NCBI GenBank assembly: GCA_963457665.1
Contig: OY735207.1
Coordinates: 56,193,779 to 56,257,778, forward strand
Length of the DNA stretch: 64,000 nt
Reading direction: 5' to 3'
Source: Thysanoteuthis rhombus
Lineage: Eukaryota > Mollusca > Cephalopoda > Oegopsida > Thysanoteuthidae
Numbering within the stretch: the stretch's first letter is position 1; each line of letters starts with the position of its first letter. This document shows positions 23,223 to 34,822 of this stretch, one piece after another. The position numbers and the translations under genes are program-made. The notes beneath the pieces are model-generated. The model worked only from the letters and a program-made list of their open reading frames with translations. It ran no database searches and was not told the origin of the DNA.

Positions 23223-24034
23223 ATTTCAGTCATACAATGGCGAGGTTTCAAACTAGAATAATTTCATAGTAACCATTTTTACTCTAAACCTCAAATCGCT
23301 TCCTCTGCTTTTTTGTTGGTGTTTTCAGGAAATATGTTGACTTCGGACATATTCTTTTGAGAAAAGCATGAATCCATGATGATGATTGACCGAAAAAAGA
23401 GCGGATGAACAAGCACTCGAGCAAACCGCTTTCCCGTATCCATGTTACATATCCAGGGAGGAGGAAGAATAAAAAAAGCTGTTACCTCCATAGTCCACCT
23501 TGGCAGGCGCTAGGTATGCCCGAATGTTTGTCGTTTTAAAGATGTGGCTCTCACTCTTCTTTTACTACCACGACGCCACTCGTGGATGAACCTTGACTTC
23601 ACTCCTTCCTTTGTATCTTAAACTACATAATTTGAAATTTATGCTGCAAATCTATGAAAAAATGGTGTTCATATATTATGTTTATCACGTTCTCATGAAA
23701 ACACTCGTTAAGAGAATTTCCAAGAACAATTAGAGAAATTCTTTTTTTTTTTTTCAGGGGACTCGTGCTCCGTCTCCAAATTACTTCGATGCACCTTAGA
23801 GGAGATGGCCCTTCCCTGGTTGAGGAACAGTGTTTTAAAGCTAAATTTATTGTTCATTCGTTCATTTTAATGTAAAATAAAGATCTAATTTCGTAAAACA
23901 AAAAGGACCCAAGAAATCCAACAAAAAGATTCGAAAAATGAAAAAAAAAAAAAACTTTGTTAAACAATCAGTCATTCAATTTTGCCAGAAGAAACAATGT
24001 CTTTATGGTTAATAGTTAAAAACTGTAAAGCAAG
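23223..24034. other. Spacer, nothing recognised
   Basis: A minus-strand frame at 23291-23491 has no domain signature. Sequence is AT-rich with A- and T-runs. Confidence 0.5.
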
Positions 24035-24492
24035 ACTGTCACTAAAACCGTCACCAAAACTGTCAAAATAGGTTTCTTCAGTTTTTGAGTTGGTCCAGCT
24101 GGTCCGCTAGCTGACTATGTATGTATCACGTATACAGGCAACACCAATGGAGTAAAGGCATTGCTAATTCAAACATTCATCTTTTTTTATGTCTACAAAA
24201 CGTTTCGTTGTTGTTTTTTTTTGGGGTCCCCCTAAGATAAGTTTTTAGTAGGGTTCAATTTGCAATGTAAGTTTATGCTATATTGGATCCTAATTTGTGT
24301 CCAGCCCCGTGCAAGCTTGCTTTTGTAATGTTAACTGCCCAACAAAAAGCAACAGAACAAACTCATTCATCGATCAACCCTTTTCCAATTTTTTTAATTG
24401 ATCCCCCTTAATATCATATGCTGCCAAAAGTTCGTTGGTTGCATGACGGTTTTCTATTAAATGATCAAACCAGACCTGTTTCTTTTCTCTCC
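24035..24492 (+). repeat. Rep-A interspersed repeat, copy 6
   Basis: Near full length: 'actgtcaaaataggtttctt', 'ttggtccagctggtccgct', 'tgtatgtatcacgtatacag', 'caccaatggagtaaag', then 'cccccttaatatcatatgct' and 'aaaccagacctgtttc'. Confidence 0.75.
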
Positions 24493-25023
24493 GTTACTTT
24501 ATTGATGCACACAAACCTGAGGATTATTTAGACGGTGGTTAGTTAAAGACCGAACGGAGTTATCAGGGTCGCCAGCCTGACTGAGAGATGCGAGGCTCTG
24601 TGGAATTGGTAAGAGTTTGGCGAAGAGATTCCTTTTGAGACAAGAATCTGGCGCCTACACGATTCCAGTGGTTGCGTTTATTTATCAATTATTTGTCCTA
24701 AGTGCCGTTGGTATGGATGCGCCAAATACATTTCACAAGATTCATCATACCTTTCCCCTCATTCAGTGCAATTTAATGCCTATGTCTTTTTGTACAGTAG
24801 CAGGGGAAAAAAAACTCATAACGATCCACATATAAATCTTAGCATAAGCCCATAGGATTTTGTCAGTAGAACAGCTAGCTAGTACCCTTACGCCGGTTAC
24901 GGCATCAGCCATCCCTGTCGTGGCTTCCCGTATCGCAGGTTATTCTTGTCTCATCTTGCGATATGTGAAAAAGACTTGGAAAGGGACAAGCACCCAAAAT
25001 AGCGTCGCTCATTTCACCGTTCT
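24493..25023. other. Less AT-rich stretch left of the 5S-like sequence
   Basis: Two plus-strand frames (24617-24835 and 24860-25069) have no known domain; the second ends inside the 5S-like sequence. If the 5S-like sequence heads a SINE, this stretch would hold its body, because it lies downstream on the minus strand. I could not recognise a body or tail. Confidence 0.35.
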
Positions 25024-25140
25024 GTCTTACGGCACCAGGTATTCCTATTCGGTCACTGCCCAGTACTGACCAGACTTAACGTTGCTTAACTTTGGTGGCT
25101 GCTTGAGAACCGATCCATTCAACATGATTTGGCAGTAAGC
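25024..25140 (-). pseudogene. 5S ribosomal RNA-like sequence
   Basis: Read on the minus strand, 117 bases follow the 5S rRNA layout from end to end. They show a 'catgttgaatggatcggttc' segment, the conserved 'aaagttaagcaacgtt' segment of the internal promoter zone, 'ctggtcagtactgggcagtg', and an end like 'aatacctggtgccgtaag'. Length is close to the usual 120 bases. Differences from typical animal 5S sequence are spread along it, including in the 5' stem, and it sits alone among transposon fragments. It is either a dispersed 5S pseudogene or the head of a 5S-derived (SINE3-type) element. A working gene cannot be excluded by eye but seems unlikely. Confidence 0.85.
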
Positions 25141-25295
25141 ATTGATACTCAAATGGCAATGGGCTTGTCATGTTGCACGAATAGCAGACAGCCTATGAAC
25201 ATCACGACTCATGATCCCCAGAGATCAAATGCACAACCAAAGCCGACATAAAACAATATGGAGAGACTACAAAAATTCAGAAAAATTTTTCGTAG
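25141..25295 (+). mobile_element. RTE-clade LINE fragment directly beside the 5S-like sequence
   Basis: Begins at 'actcaaatggcaatgggctt', matching the WQWAGHVAR-coding part of other copies, and runs on to 'aaaattcagaaaaatttt'. It lacks the final tail. The junction with the 5S-like sequence is within about 10 bp. Confidence 0.75.
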
Positions 25296-25324
25296 ACATA
25301 CGTGGTTACATCTAAAAACAAATT

Positions 25325-25630
25325 AAAAAAAAAAAGGAAAAAGAAAACGGGGTCAGAGACATCATAGAATCCAATAGAAAATTCAAATGGCAATGGGCTG
25401 AACATGTTGCGAGAATGAAAGTCAATCGATGGACATCACGACTCACAACATCGATCCCCAAAGGTCACATGAGAAACCAAGGCCGACAAAATACAAGATG
25501 GAGAGATTAATTAGACAAATTCAGAAAATACTGGCTAGATATAGATAGGGAAATATGGCAGATCCTGGGTAAGGTCAATGTCCAACGACAGACGTTAAAA
25601 GACTGATGATGATGGTGATGATGGTGATGA
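25325..25630 (+). mobile_element. RTE-clade LINE 3' end with (GAT)n tail
   Basis: Starts near 'aaaacggggtcagagacatc', passes through the WQWAEHVARM-coding segment and 'atccccaaaggtcacatgag', and ends with 'gttaaaagactgatgatgat' plus GGTGATGAT repeats. It repeats part of the LINE fragment at 25141-25295, so there are two partial copies in tandem. The sequence after the tail is shared with 21865-21965. Confidence 0.83.
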
Positions 25631-25740
25631 CTCTCCACGCTGAGGTTGATCCATTCACGGATGCGTCGGTCGGTTTTTTGGTCAATACAACAGTTCTCAG
25701 TATAATCATTTTTCTCTAGCACTGATTTTGTAGCCAAAAA
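25631..25740. repeat. Flank shared with 21865-21965
   Basis: Directly follows the LINE tail and resembles the sequence that follows the tail of the LINE nested in the gypsy fossil. See the finding on shared flanks. Confidence 0.7.
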
Positions 25741-25854
25741 ACTGTTGTGAAACTTGTTTTGAAATAGAAGCAGTGCATTTGATTTCTAGGATTCAGATGA
25801 AACAAACTCGATATGTTTTGTAACCAGTTCGCTGCCATAGACTAAGTAACTCGC

Positions 25855-26030
25855 CTAAGCAAGTCGTCAGTTCAGTACCACAAACGGGATCATAAGCTGT
25901 CAGTCTAGTTCCACAGACTTGTTAGTGGAGTGTCATAGACAAAGATAACAAGTTGTCAGTCCAGTGTCACAGACGAAGAGAACTCGTTTTACTGAGTCGT
26001 CTGTTCAGCAATACGAACGATACGTATGAT
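25855..26030. repeat. Degenerate ~47 bp tandem repeat, four units
   Basis: Four spaced units share the pattern 'aag(t/c)(c/t)gtcagt(t/c)(c/t)agt' followed by 'cacagac'. They lie near 25860, 25905, 25950 and 26003, so the period is about 45-50 bp. Confidence 0.6.
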
Positions 26031-26460
26031 TTAATTTCATTATATTTTATTTCAACAAATGTATTCATGTACTATTGTACACCTGTTGTCAAAATCCAAA
26101 TATTTTATAAATTAAAGAGCAAAACGGTGGGCAAGCTATTGATAAATTTTTTCCCTAAATATTTTGCACCCTGTATTTAATAGTATTTTTGCATTATTTT
26201 TTAACATTCAGCATTTTTATTCCGTTATTAGAATATGAATTTATCGATTTTTTTTTTACGTCAGTTGCGTGTATGATATTCTATTTTACTACGTTATTTG
26301 TTTCTCTTAGCGTGATAGAAGACATCTGTGCATTGGTAATTATTACATGTGTGGACTACAGTTGTCAGATATAGTTTTGTACATATAAGTTGATTTGTAG
26401 GAAAATAAAGCCGTTCTAAACATGCGATAGTGACTTTCTATTTTCCTGGCACAGGAATTA
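26031..26460 (+). other. Possible LTR-like tract downstream of the tandem repeat
   Basis: AT-rich sequence ends with 'aggaaaataaagccgttcta', a polyadenylation-like signal, followed about 30 bases later by 'ttttcctggcacaggaatta'. This order (tandem repeats, AATAAA, then a sharp change) is reminiscent of an LTR end, but I saw no partner LTR in the window. Confidence 0.25.
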
Positions 26461-28992
26461 TAACGTTGAAAAGTAAACTTGGCAGCTAGCAGAACTAGAA
26501 AGGCCAAGGAATAAATTGAAATGTAAAGAAAAAACTTGCTGAAAAGACATCAAATAATAAAATTGATTCATCTCCATATTAACAGACAACATAAAAAAAA
26601 ATTATCGTATTTGTGTGAATAGAAAATATCCTAACCGAAATCATGCGTTGACAAATTCGCGTGCATGTTATGAAACGCCTATTGATTATTTTTCTAATTG
26701 CCTTCTTTTAAAGGGCACGTTTTAATTAAAATATCTTAAATGAGAGTAGAGAAAGGTTCAGTTAATTGATAGTTAATGAAGCTAACGAGATGACGCCATA
26801 TTAGAAAACCTTGGTTGATCAGGAGAAAATTAATTAGAAAACAAGAGAGTTCTTGGCGACTGAAATTTCCTCGGATATCGATTCAAGTCTCTAGGAAAAG
26901 GACATCATTATCGCCCCTTCACAGCCATTGACCTTAAACGGCCAGTGCACCCAACCAGAATGCGCCTTGAAATCAAAAACTGAAAAATCGTGGTAGAAAA
27001 GACGAATTCCTAAGAGAAAATATTTGGGACTAAAAATGAGAAAAAATATCGGTAAAAAAAGAAAAAGATGAAAGTCTCTTCTTTGCTTTTATCATCCAAA
27101 TCAGGAGAAAGTTATCAAAAGATTTCAGAGAATTAATTAATTAGTTGAAAAATCTTGATGAATTTTTAAATATTTTCCCCAATATTATACTCGATGCAGA
27201 GGACATCTATGGCTTTTAAAACCAAGGTCATATACTGTAAATAAAGGCATTTGAATCAAACCAACACCACGTTCGATAAGAGGTCTTCTTATTGGAAAAG
27301 TTTTTTCTTCACAAGATAATCAATGTTGCTTCATCATTTTGAATAATCTCTGATCAATTTTAACCACGTACGCCAAAGGGTCAATATTTACCCCATCTTG
27401 AAAGAATTTCCATAGAAGATATACTGATGAAGGAAAACGGATCAAATTACATTTGAATACTCTTGAAATGATAAATTTGCATTACCATATTAATACACTT
27501 TCTTTTATTCCATATTTCGGAATATGCCAAAATTTGACTCTAGGCATAAATAGGTCAACGGTTTATTAGTCAGATACATGTTAGAATAATATTTTTATTT
27601 TCAGTAAGAATCTAACAGGATCTCGAATCTACTCACTGCATTTGTGAGGACGAAAACAAACTAGGAACCAATCAGTGAATGAATGGATGGAATGTGTCCT
27701 TCGGGGGCACAAGCCTGGGCAAAACGTATGGTGATCCTGGGATACCCAGTAATCTGAATCACTCTCTCAGCTTCGCTGATGTAGTCCAAAGAAAAGCAGA
27801 GAGTGATATGTCTGATTTCGGCTTGGCTGGCCGAATTGCTGGAAGAGCACCACATTGGACGTCTAATAGTCTTAAGGCGTTCACCTCCCTATCTTGGAAT
27901 TAGTGTTGAGAGCTCAATTTATCCTACTCACACGCAGAACTTTTCAAAAGATGTTAGTGCAACGATGCTTACTGTAGCACGATGGCTTGCAATCTCGCCC
28001 GACGGACCAGTTCGTCTTTGTTAGTGGGTTCATTTCTCATTGAATGTCCCAATAACGCCCTAAGGTAAACCAAAGCCGAGCTAAGTAAATAACTATAAGT
28101 CATAAAATCATGGTTTTCAAACTAGTCTCGTTTTACTCTACTACTGTAGTGAGTTAGATGCTCTTCAACTGTAACCTCGTACCCTACTGAACTTAGTAAA
28201 TACCTTCTGAGGCAGTATAGGTATTTGTGTATTTTCAAATGGTTGCTGTTCGAGTGTTGTTGAAATCCTTTTTTTTTAATACTAATTATCAAAGCAGGCA
28301 ATCTCTTACCACTCGAAAAATTGGCGCAACGCAATCTCCCTTCTTCCAATTCCTACTAAATTTGACTTTGTGTTGTACTGAGTTAACGAGAGATGTATGG
28401 CTGTTCGATTTGCATCTTTGATAACACCGGTGGCAAATGAAATATAGTTCCAACTCCAAAATGTTTATAATTAACACATGCATGTGTATGCTGACATGTA
28501 TATTTCTATGTAAATAGATACCTTATGTTAAAGATTTTAACAGCAATTGAAATATATTCAGAAATGCATAACTTACGAGTTAGCAGAATTTAACTTTATA
28601 AAAGCAGTTTTCCTCGAAAGTTGTAGATTAAATCTTTATCCGAAAACAAAGTGAGAAAGGGAAGGCGCTTGATATAAATATTTCACAGATACTCTCGGTT
28701 TTCAGCTTTAATAACGTTTGAACCTATCGATTATCTGGACGAGAATTCTTCATTTTGATTTATATTTTATACGCAGCACATTTGCATGAGTTTTTTCTTT
28801 CTAACAGGTGCATTTTAAATTTGGAAAGAAAGTATCTGAATGGTGCATATACGTACTGGATCTTTCCAGAGAAAGCATATGGTTCCTTCATTTGCAGATT
28901 GCATTAATATAAAATAAGAGAGCAAAGGTCGTCGAATATTCGATGATGTTTACCAAAAGCAAATACCAATTTTTCGAATTTCAAAGACTTTC

Positions 28993-28993
<1 letters not shown>
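26461..28993. other. Spacer, no gene recognised
   Basis: AT-rich to 27.6 kb. A less AT-rich block at 27.66-28.03 kb contains overlapping frames on both strands without a domain I know, and it did not recur elsewhere in the window. No splice-site or codon pattern supported a host exon. Confidence 0.4.
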
Positions 28994-29034
<41 letters not shown>

Positions 29035-29420
29035 TTTGGCATCCTTCGCTAGACATAGACCATCAAAATATTCGCCATACCTTGGTATCATGGAGGTAGA
29101 ATTCCCTCGATTTACCTGGTTCATCACCTCATCTTACTTTCCGTCGGCTACAATTTTGCATATGATCTCTGGGGATTCACGTCGTAAGTTTTTATGTCTA
29201 GCAGTTGTCTGATAATCTTGCAACATGACCAGCCCTTTTCCACTCGTGTTTTCTAACTGTTTCTATATCGGATTCCTGTCTTTTCTTTAATATTCTGAGC
29301 TTTCTTATGATCCTTCCATGTGAGGTTAAGCATGATTCTCTCATTTGCACGTGGCATGGTTCTCAGTTCGAAAGTGATTCGTTTTTGCTAGGCTCCATGT
29401 TTCACAGACTGCTTATTTGT
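28994..29420 (-). mobile_element. RTE-clade LINE 3' fragment with ATC-repeat tail
   Basis: The (ATC)13-like tail at 28994-29032 is followed rightwards by the reverse complement of the RTE tail. Recognisable parts are 'catatgatctctggggattc', 'cttgcaacatgaccagccc', 'tccttccatgtgaggttaag' and 'ggcatggttctcagttcg'. It is diverged, with frame breaks, and is truncated near 29420. Confidence 0.8.
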
Positions 29421-29815
29421 AGCATTACTTAATCTATTACGTAATTCCATGAGTACCGACTATTTTTTTCTGTACGTGCAATAAACTTTCAGATCATGAA
29501 ATTACCCGAGTTCATAGATTGAATCATTATCTGGGTTGTATATCTCTAATCGGTATACCGTTTAAAAAAAAAAATATTTGTCTTTTTAATTTGCATGTCC
29601 CATTTTTCAATTTGCATGCCGTATTTCTTAATCTGCCTGCTCGCCTTACCTTTTAATTCATTTTCCCTTACTTTTAGCTCTGCTTGTCGAGTATTTAAAT
29701 TTGCCCAGCGAAAGCTCGTGTAGCTGGCAAAAGATCGAATCGAACCATCAAATATACCCTCCAATCTCCCTGTTTTTTTTTTTTGATTCAATATTTTATT
29801 GATTTTTCGTACTGT

Positions 29816-29866
29816 AGTCGTCGTCGTCGTCGTCGTAGTAGTAGTAGTAGTGGTAGTAGTAGCATT
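29816..29866. repeat. (GTC)n-(GTA)n trinucleotide array
   Basis: GTCGTC units pass into GTAGTA units and abut the start of an RTE fragment. A minus-strand poly-Thr open frame is its translation. Confidence 0.93.
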
Positions 29867-29874
29867 TTTATTGT

Positions 29875-30066
29875 CTTGAACCAAAAGACTGACTCTCAAA
29901 CTGAGAACCATGCGAAGTGCACATGAAAGAACCATGCTTGCGACATGGATCCACACAGATCAAATGTGGAACCGAAGCCAGAAGAATATGAGATGTCTCG
30001 ACGAACTGGACAGGTTCAGAAAATATTGACCCCACGACGCCAACGCAACGATGGACGATAAAAGAC

Positions 30067-30113
<47 letters not shown>

Positions 30114-30114
30114 T
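29875..30114 (+). mobile_element. RTE-clade LINE 3' end with an internal deletion and (GAT)n tail
   Basis: Begins with 'actctcaaactgagaaccat' and 'gcacatgaaagaaccatgct'. It then skips the WQWAGH-coding part and resumes at 'ggatccacacagatcaaatg', continues to 'aactggacaggttcagaaaa', and ends at 'aaaagactgatgatgatg' with a pure GAT array to 30114. The deletion removes roughly 130 bp compared with other copies. Confidence 0.82.
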
Positions 30115-30570
30115 AAAACATTGGCAACTAATTTTAACTTGTTAATACATGCGAAAAAAGTTCACGGATATATTTAGATCTTCTAGGAAACTATTTTTGA
30201 AAGTAGAAAAATTAATTTATTTCAGGTGAAGAGACCATAGTTTCAAATGGAATGAAGTATCCTGGATCATTGAAAAAAAAATGAATATCGACGAAGAGGT
30301 TTTGCATCAATCCATGAATATCGGATGATTTAAAGAGGATTGAAGCCACCAATAGCAACCGACAGGTTTTGCTAAAAAGAAAAACATAATGCTGAATACG
30401 TTCACCGGGGCGAGCAGATGGATTGAAACATGAGTAAGAAAATTCTAACCCCTTATATTGAAAAGTCCAGTGTCACAACCAATGAACCAAGAAAAACACA
30501 CTCCCAACTCTTGAATTCTTTACTTGCTTCATAGTGCAACTTAGTCACACCTAAATTAAGTAAATCAGAA
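30115..30570. other. Spacer, nothing recognised
   Basis: AT-rich sequence with no coding or repeat signature I could place. Confidence 0.5.
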
Positions 30571-30637
30571 GGGCACTGCTGCGCAGTGGTGGTCCCCCGG
30601 TGATAAAAACGACACCGGTTCGATTTTTGTCTGCAGC
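30571..30637 (+). mobile_element. tRNA-like sequence, probable SINE head
   Basis: 'gggcactgctgcgcagtggt' is A-box-like and 'caccggttcgatttttgtct' contains a good B-box core about 40 bases later. No cloverleaf with a paired acceptor stem is evident, so it is read as a tRNA-derived SINE head and not a gene. Confidence 0.5.
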
Positions 30638-30717
30638 TTAATGTTTTACACTTTTTTCAGTATGATCTTCATTATTTATTCACTGCTCTAAACCGACAGT
30701 CTGGGTAAGCTGCGATA

Positions 30718-31020
30718 AAATGTAACCAAGAAATTCAAGATGAAAGAAATACGAGTACAAAATATCAATAATGGATGACAATGCTTAATCTAATTGAAAA
30801 ATAAATCAGGATAATATTACTACGAGATGAGAAGCAACTAAAATTAAAATGAAAGAAATGCCAGACAGAGAAATTCATAATGGTTGACGATGCTTAATGT
30901 AATTGAAAATAAATCAGGATACTTTTACTAGTAATAATACTTGATTAAAATGTAACTAAAATCCAAATGGAGGAAACACTAGTCAGAGAAATTAATACTA
31001 CTTCATACTGCTTCATTTAA
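30718..31020. repeat. Tandem repeat of ~115-120 bp, about 2.5 copies
   Basis: Copies begin near 30718, 30840 and 30955. They share 'atgaaagaaat', 'aataatgg/cataatgg', 'gacaatgcttaatctaattg' versus 'gacgatgcttaatgtaattg', and 'aaataaatcaggata'. They follow a tRNA-like sequence and could be body repeats of that element. Confidence 0.75.
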
Positions 31021-31649
31021 TAAAAAAAATGAATCTGGTTGATATCCTTTCAAAACGGTCTTTACAAAATATTGCCAAAAGTAATTTCACTATACCTATT
31101 CGAGGAATCAAAGATGATATCAGGCCTGTCAACTACGGGGTCTAACTTGACTCCACCTCTATTCTAACTGAAAAATATTACTGCAACTTTCCTATTGGAT
31201 GAATAATGAATACAGAATAAAACATCAGAAATATATTTTTTAGAATGAATGTATTTATTCATTCCTATGAAATAAGCACTTGAATATTTGTGAAATAGAT
31301 GTCCGTACATGTATGAAAGTGAGTTAGGCTAGGTTGGTGAGAAAGCCGCCTATTGATCATTTGGTCCCAGTTTCAAATCACAGGAGGGGCGTTGAATTTA
31401 TGTATTGGTTTGGTTGAATCTGACGAGACGATGAAGATTTAACTTCCCTGAATCAGGTGAGTGTTTTTGTTGTTGTACCAAAAAAAATAAAAAATAAAAG
31501 TTAGCTCCAGCCTAAACTTGGGTTAGAATTTGACAACACTTATTTCTTTAGGGGAGAAGATACACTCCTAAACATAAGTCGAGGTTTGGTCGAATCTGGG
31601 AACACCCGTAAGAATTGAAATATGGTCGTACTTCAAGAAATCCCCAAAA
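31021..31649. other. Spacer, nothing recognised
   Basis: No domain or recurrent repeat noticed. Confidence 0.5.
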
Positions 31650-32190
31650 CAAGACTAAATAAAGCAAAGAATCACACTAGGTTTGCAAGCTTTCGGTAGA
31701 GCAAGTTCGACTTCCAAGAAGACAGTAACCCCCGATGTCCAAATGAGAAGAGTATACTATCAATGCATCCACCAAATACTAAGCTATGGAGCAGAGGTGT
31801 GGCACCCAAAAAAGAGATTGACCCTCAAACTGTAAACTATGCAATATCCACGGGAGAGAATCATGTTTATAATGGCATGAAGAGATCACAAGATAGCACA
31901 GTATATTAGAGAAAAGACGGGAGAGTGCAAGATGTCATAGAAACAATAAAAACTCAAATGGCAATGGGCTAGTTATGTTGCAAAAATGTCAGACAACCAC
32001 TAAACATCGTGACTCTCAACGTGGATACCCAGAGACCATAAGTAGAATTGTGGCTGTCAGAAAGTAAGATTGACTGACGAGCTAGAATAATTCAGAAAGT
32101 AGTGGATCCGAGATACTCATGATAGAGACGTCAAGCAAATCACAGGGAAGGTCCATGTCCAACGACGGACGCTAAACTGATTGTGCTGAA
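31650..32190 (+). mobile_element. RTE-clade LINE 3' fragment
   Basis: Starts in the segment coding for the ITLGWQAFG-like motif ('atcacactaggtttgcaagc'). It continues through 'caaatactaagctatggagc' (a TYGAE-like motif), 'agagatcacaagatagcaca', 'tggcaatgggctagttatgt' and 'caacgacggacgctaaactg', and ends without a clear GAT array. Several frame breaks are present and the 5' half is missing. Confidence 0.82.
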
Positions 32191-32334
32191 GATCTATTTT
32201 TTTCAGGCCTATATATTTGCTCTATCAGAGATTATTTTGACTGGAGACTTCTTCAATCGGAGAGAAATGCGTATTTCTTTTTTTTTTCCTTCAATTCAGA
32301 ACATGAAAAGAATGTTTTTTTCAAATCATCGAGC

Positions 32335-32400
32335 AAAACTGTCACTAAAACTGTCATAGGTTTCTTCAGTTTTCTAGTTGGTCTGGCTGGCTAAGTGTAT
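32335..32400 (+). repeat. Rep-A interspersed repeat, copy 7, first 65 bp only
   Basis: 'actgtcactaaaactgtcat' then 'aggtttcttcagttttctag' and 'ggtctggctggctaagtgt', after which similarity stops. The clean 5' start supports a fixed left end for the family. Confidence 0.65.
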
Positions 32401-32504
32401 TTGCTGTACGGAGGAATCGTAGAGAGGCAACATTTAGCCCAGTCTGGAAGGAAGGATAAGTTTAAGGATTCTTTTTATTACAAGATTTCTGTTTTCAGTT
32501 GAAT

Positions 32505-32580
32505 CTTGGTGGCCTAATTGGAAATGCAGGCCAAGCTAAACGATGCTTCCCTTCGAACATGAGGGTTCGAATGTAACCCA
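32505..32580 (+). mobile_element. tRNA-like sequence, probable SINE head
   Basis: 'ggtggcctaattggaaatgc' is A-box-like and 'gagggttcgaatgtaaccc' holds a strong B box with a pairable T-arm. The T-arm is the best kept tRNA feature among the tRNA-like segments in the window. Spacing between the boxes is about 40 bases. No downstream SINE body was recognised. Confidence 0.5.
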
Positions 32581-32599
32581 AGTATTTTATTTTCCAATC

Positions 32600-33624
32600 A
32601 ATGCTATTTAATCATTGCTGAGGGGTTATCGACCTGAGAAAAATGTTACTATCAGAAGCAACTAATGAAATAACGTTGAAGGTAAGGAATAAGCATAAAA
32701 AATTGAAGTGATGATGTTTATTTGATAAGAATAAAAGAGAACGTACAGGTGTGTTCAGTCATTCAAAATAAATATCCTTCATTTGTTTTTACTAGCACAG
32801 TCAAAAGTGTATCTGTTAGGTAGCAAATTTCTAGCTCTCAGATGACAAGGAAAACTATTTTTTATTATTTGAAATAGAAACTTGATATTTTTTGTCTCTT
32901 ATGAGATAAGTACAGAAATCTTTATCAAAATCCAATATCATTTAAAAAGTCTATTGTTATGAGCATTAAATTTTTCTAATGCAAATTTTAAGCAGTAGTG
33001 TTTTCTTGAAAGTTCCACTACATTTTACGATGTTCATTTGAAAAGTATCTCCAGTTCTATAAGCTGCACAAAAATGATTTTCATCTCATATTTTTCCATA
33101 ATGTTTCTTCTTACTAATGAATGACTGAAAGATTCCAACGATGAGATTAGATTTCATACGGATTTGACGTTCTTTGTGAGGTGTCGATATTCGTTTATTA
33201 CATCAGTGCAGTCTGCGTAAAATCTTGCAGAAAGAACGTGCAAGCCTAGGAGAACAAAACACTTCTATTTTTAATTTATTTCAAGATCTTCAAAGTGTAT
33301 TATCTTTTCTCTAAATTAAGAAAAAATATTGGATTGGAACAAGTATTCATTTGGTGAAAAAGAAAATTGAATGACCCTGAAAATTTCCTGATTATTTTTT
33401 TCTAAATCTTGAAAATTGTTTTTTTCAATTATGTTCCTTCGATGAATTTTTGGATCAGGAGAGTAATTTGATTGAAAAAATTAATTAATACGTCTCCTTC
33501 AAATAATTGCAAACACTCAACTAAAATTGCTTGAACAAATAAATTTCACACGCTTGTTCACTGAGTGTTTTGGTTATGTAATGGTTATTGTACCTCACTA
33601 TAAACGGACTGGATGCAAGATCTT

Positions 33625-33674
<50 letters not shown>

Positions 33675-34820
33675 TTGGTTTAGTGTGACTATTTTGGATA
33701 AAGAGACAAACGAACAAACCAACAAATTCTGCAATATTGGTCTCCATATGGTAAGATAAGCAACTTAATGAGAATGGTACCGTAGACTTCTATTATTCAA
33801 AACTAATACTTAGTCCATCTGGAAATTAAGCATCTTTTTTCTATTACTGAATTAACATCCAGATTAGGGAAAATGTTCTTCCAAAGGCATACCCATGAAA
33901 CTTCACGTTAGTACCCCAGCATCCTTCAGAAAACGGTCAGGAAAATTTTCTTTTAATAACTGCTTCGTTGAGTTCTCTTTAATCTCTTTCACGCTCTTTA
34001 ATATCCTCTCCAGTATCAATTTCACGTTTGGAAAAAAAAATGGATGTCACGGAGTGTCAAATCTGGACCATCCCTAGAAGGGGACTGGCGGGCAGATTCT
34101 GGTGATACGTTGTTTTGCCAAAAAAACGAGAAGCATGGGTACTTTAGGTCATTGTTAATGCAATGAGCATGCAATACAGAAGATCACTCAACGACGACTG
34201 CGTAACTCAGTGTCTGTTCACGCATGAGCAAAAAGGTCCTTTGCGATTGGTTGCTAAGATTCATCAATACTGTCAAACAGAAAGATTCAAAGTGGTATCA
34301 TACTATCCACATAGACCTCGTCTGTTTCTGAGGAGATTTCTAACTCAAATCTGAAATTGTCGGTCTTTATGCCTCTGTTGTGTGGAAATGCTTTTAATTT
34401 TTGATCTTCGCTCAACGTATTTGAAGGACAATGCATCCCGATTTCCTTTTCGTTTTTTCTAATTAAAGTAAGTTTGATATTCGTTCAAAGGAGAGCAGGA
34501 ACGACAAGGAAAGTAATGGTCACAATTATGAGAGAGAGTCATTATGAAAAGGAAGGCTGGGAGAACTTGACACTCACAAGGGAGGTAACAAGTAAACTAC
34601 TTTGAGCAAAAAGATGGCCGAACGAGAATTAAAAAAAAACAAAACAAAACGGGATCGTAAAAGAACAAGGATTGAATGAAAAAAGAAGGAGGCTGTGGAG
34701 AGCCATGATCACTCAACCCCCTTAAGGTACTTGGTACATAGAGAAAGATTAGTGTTAGTACACGAATTTCACTGTTTATGAATGTGGTAATGCAGAGATG
34801 CACACATTTCTCTAGGGATC
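32600..34820. other. AT-rich spacer with one TA array
   Basis: A TA array lies at 33626-33671. Frames at 33895-34077 and 34163-34354 have no known domain. No recurrent family from the window extends here. Confidence 0.45.
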
Positions 34821-34822
34821 TA

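Noticed and set aside
27661-28024. Overlapping frames in a less AT-rich block that might be a host exon
   Set aside because: No domain, no clear splice sites and frames open on both strands; without a search it cannot be supported.
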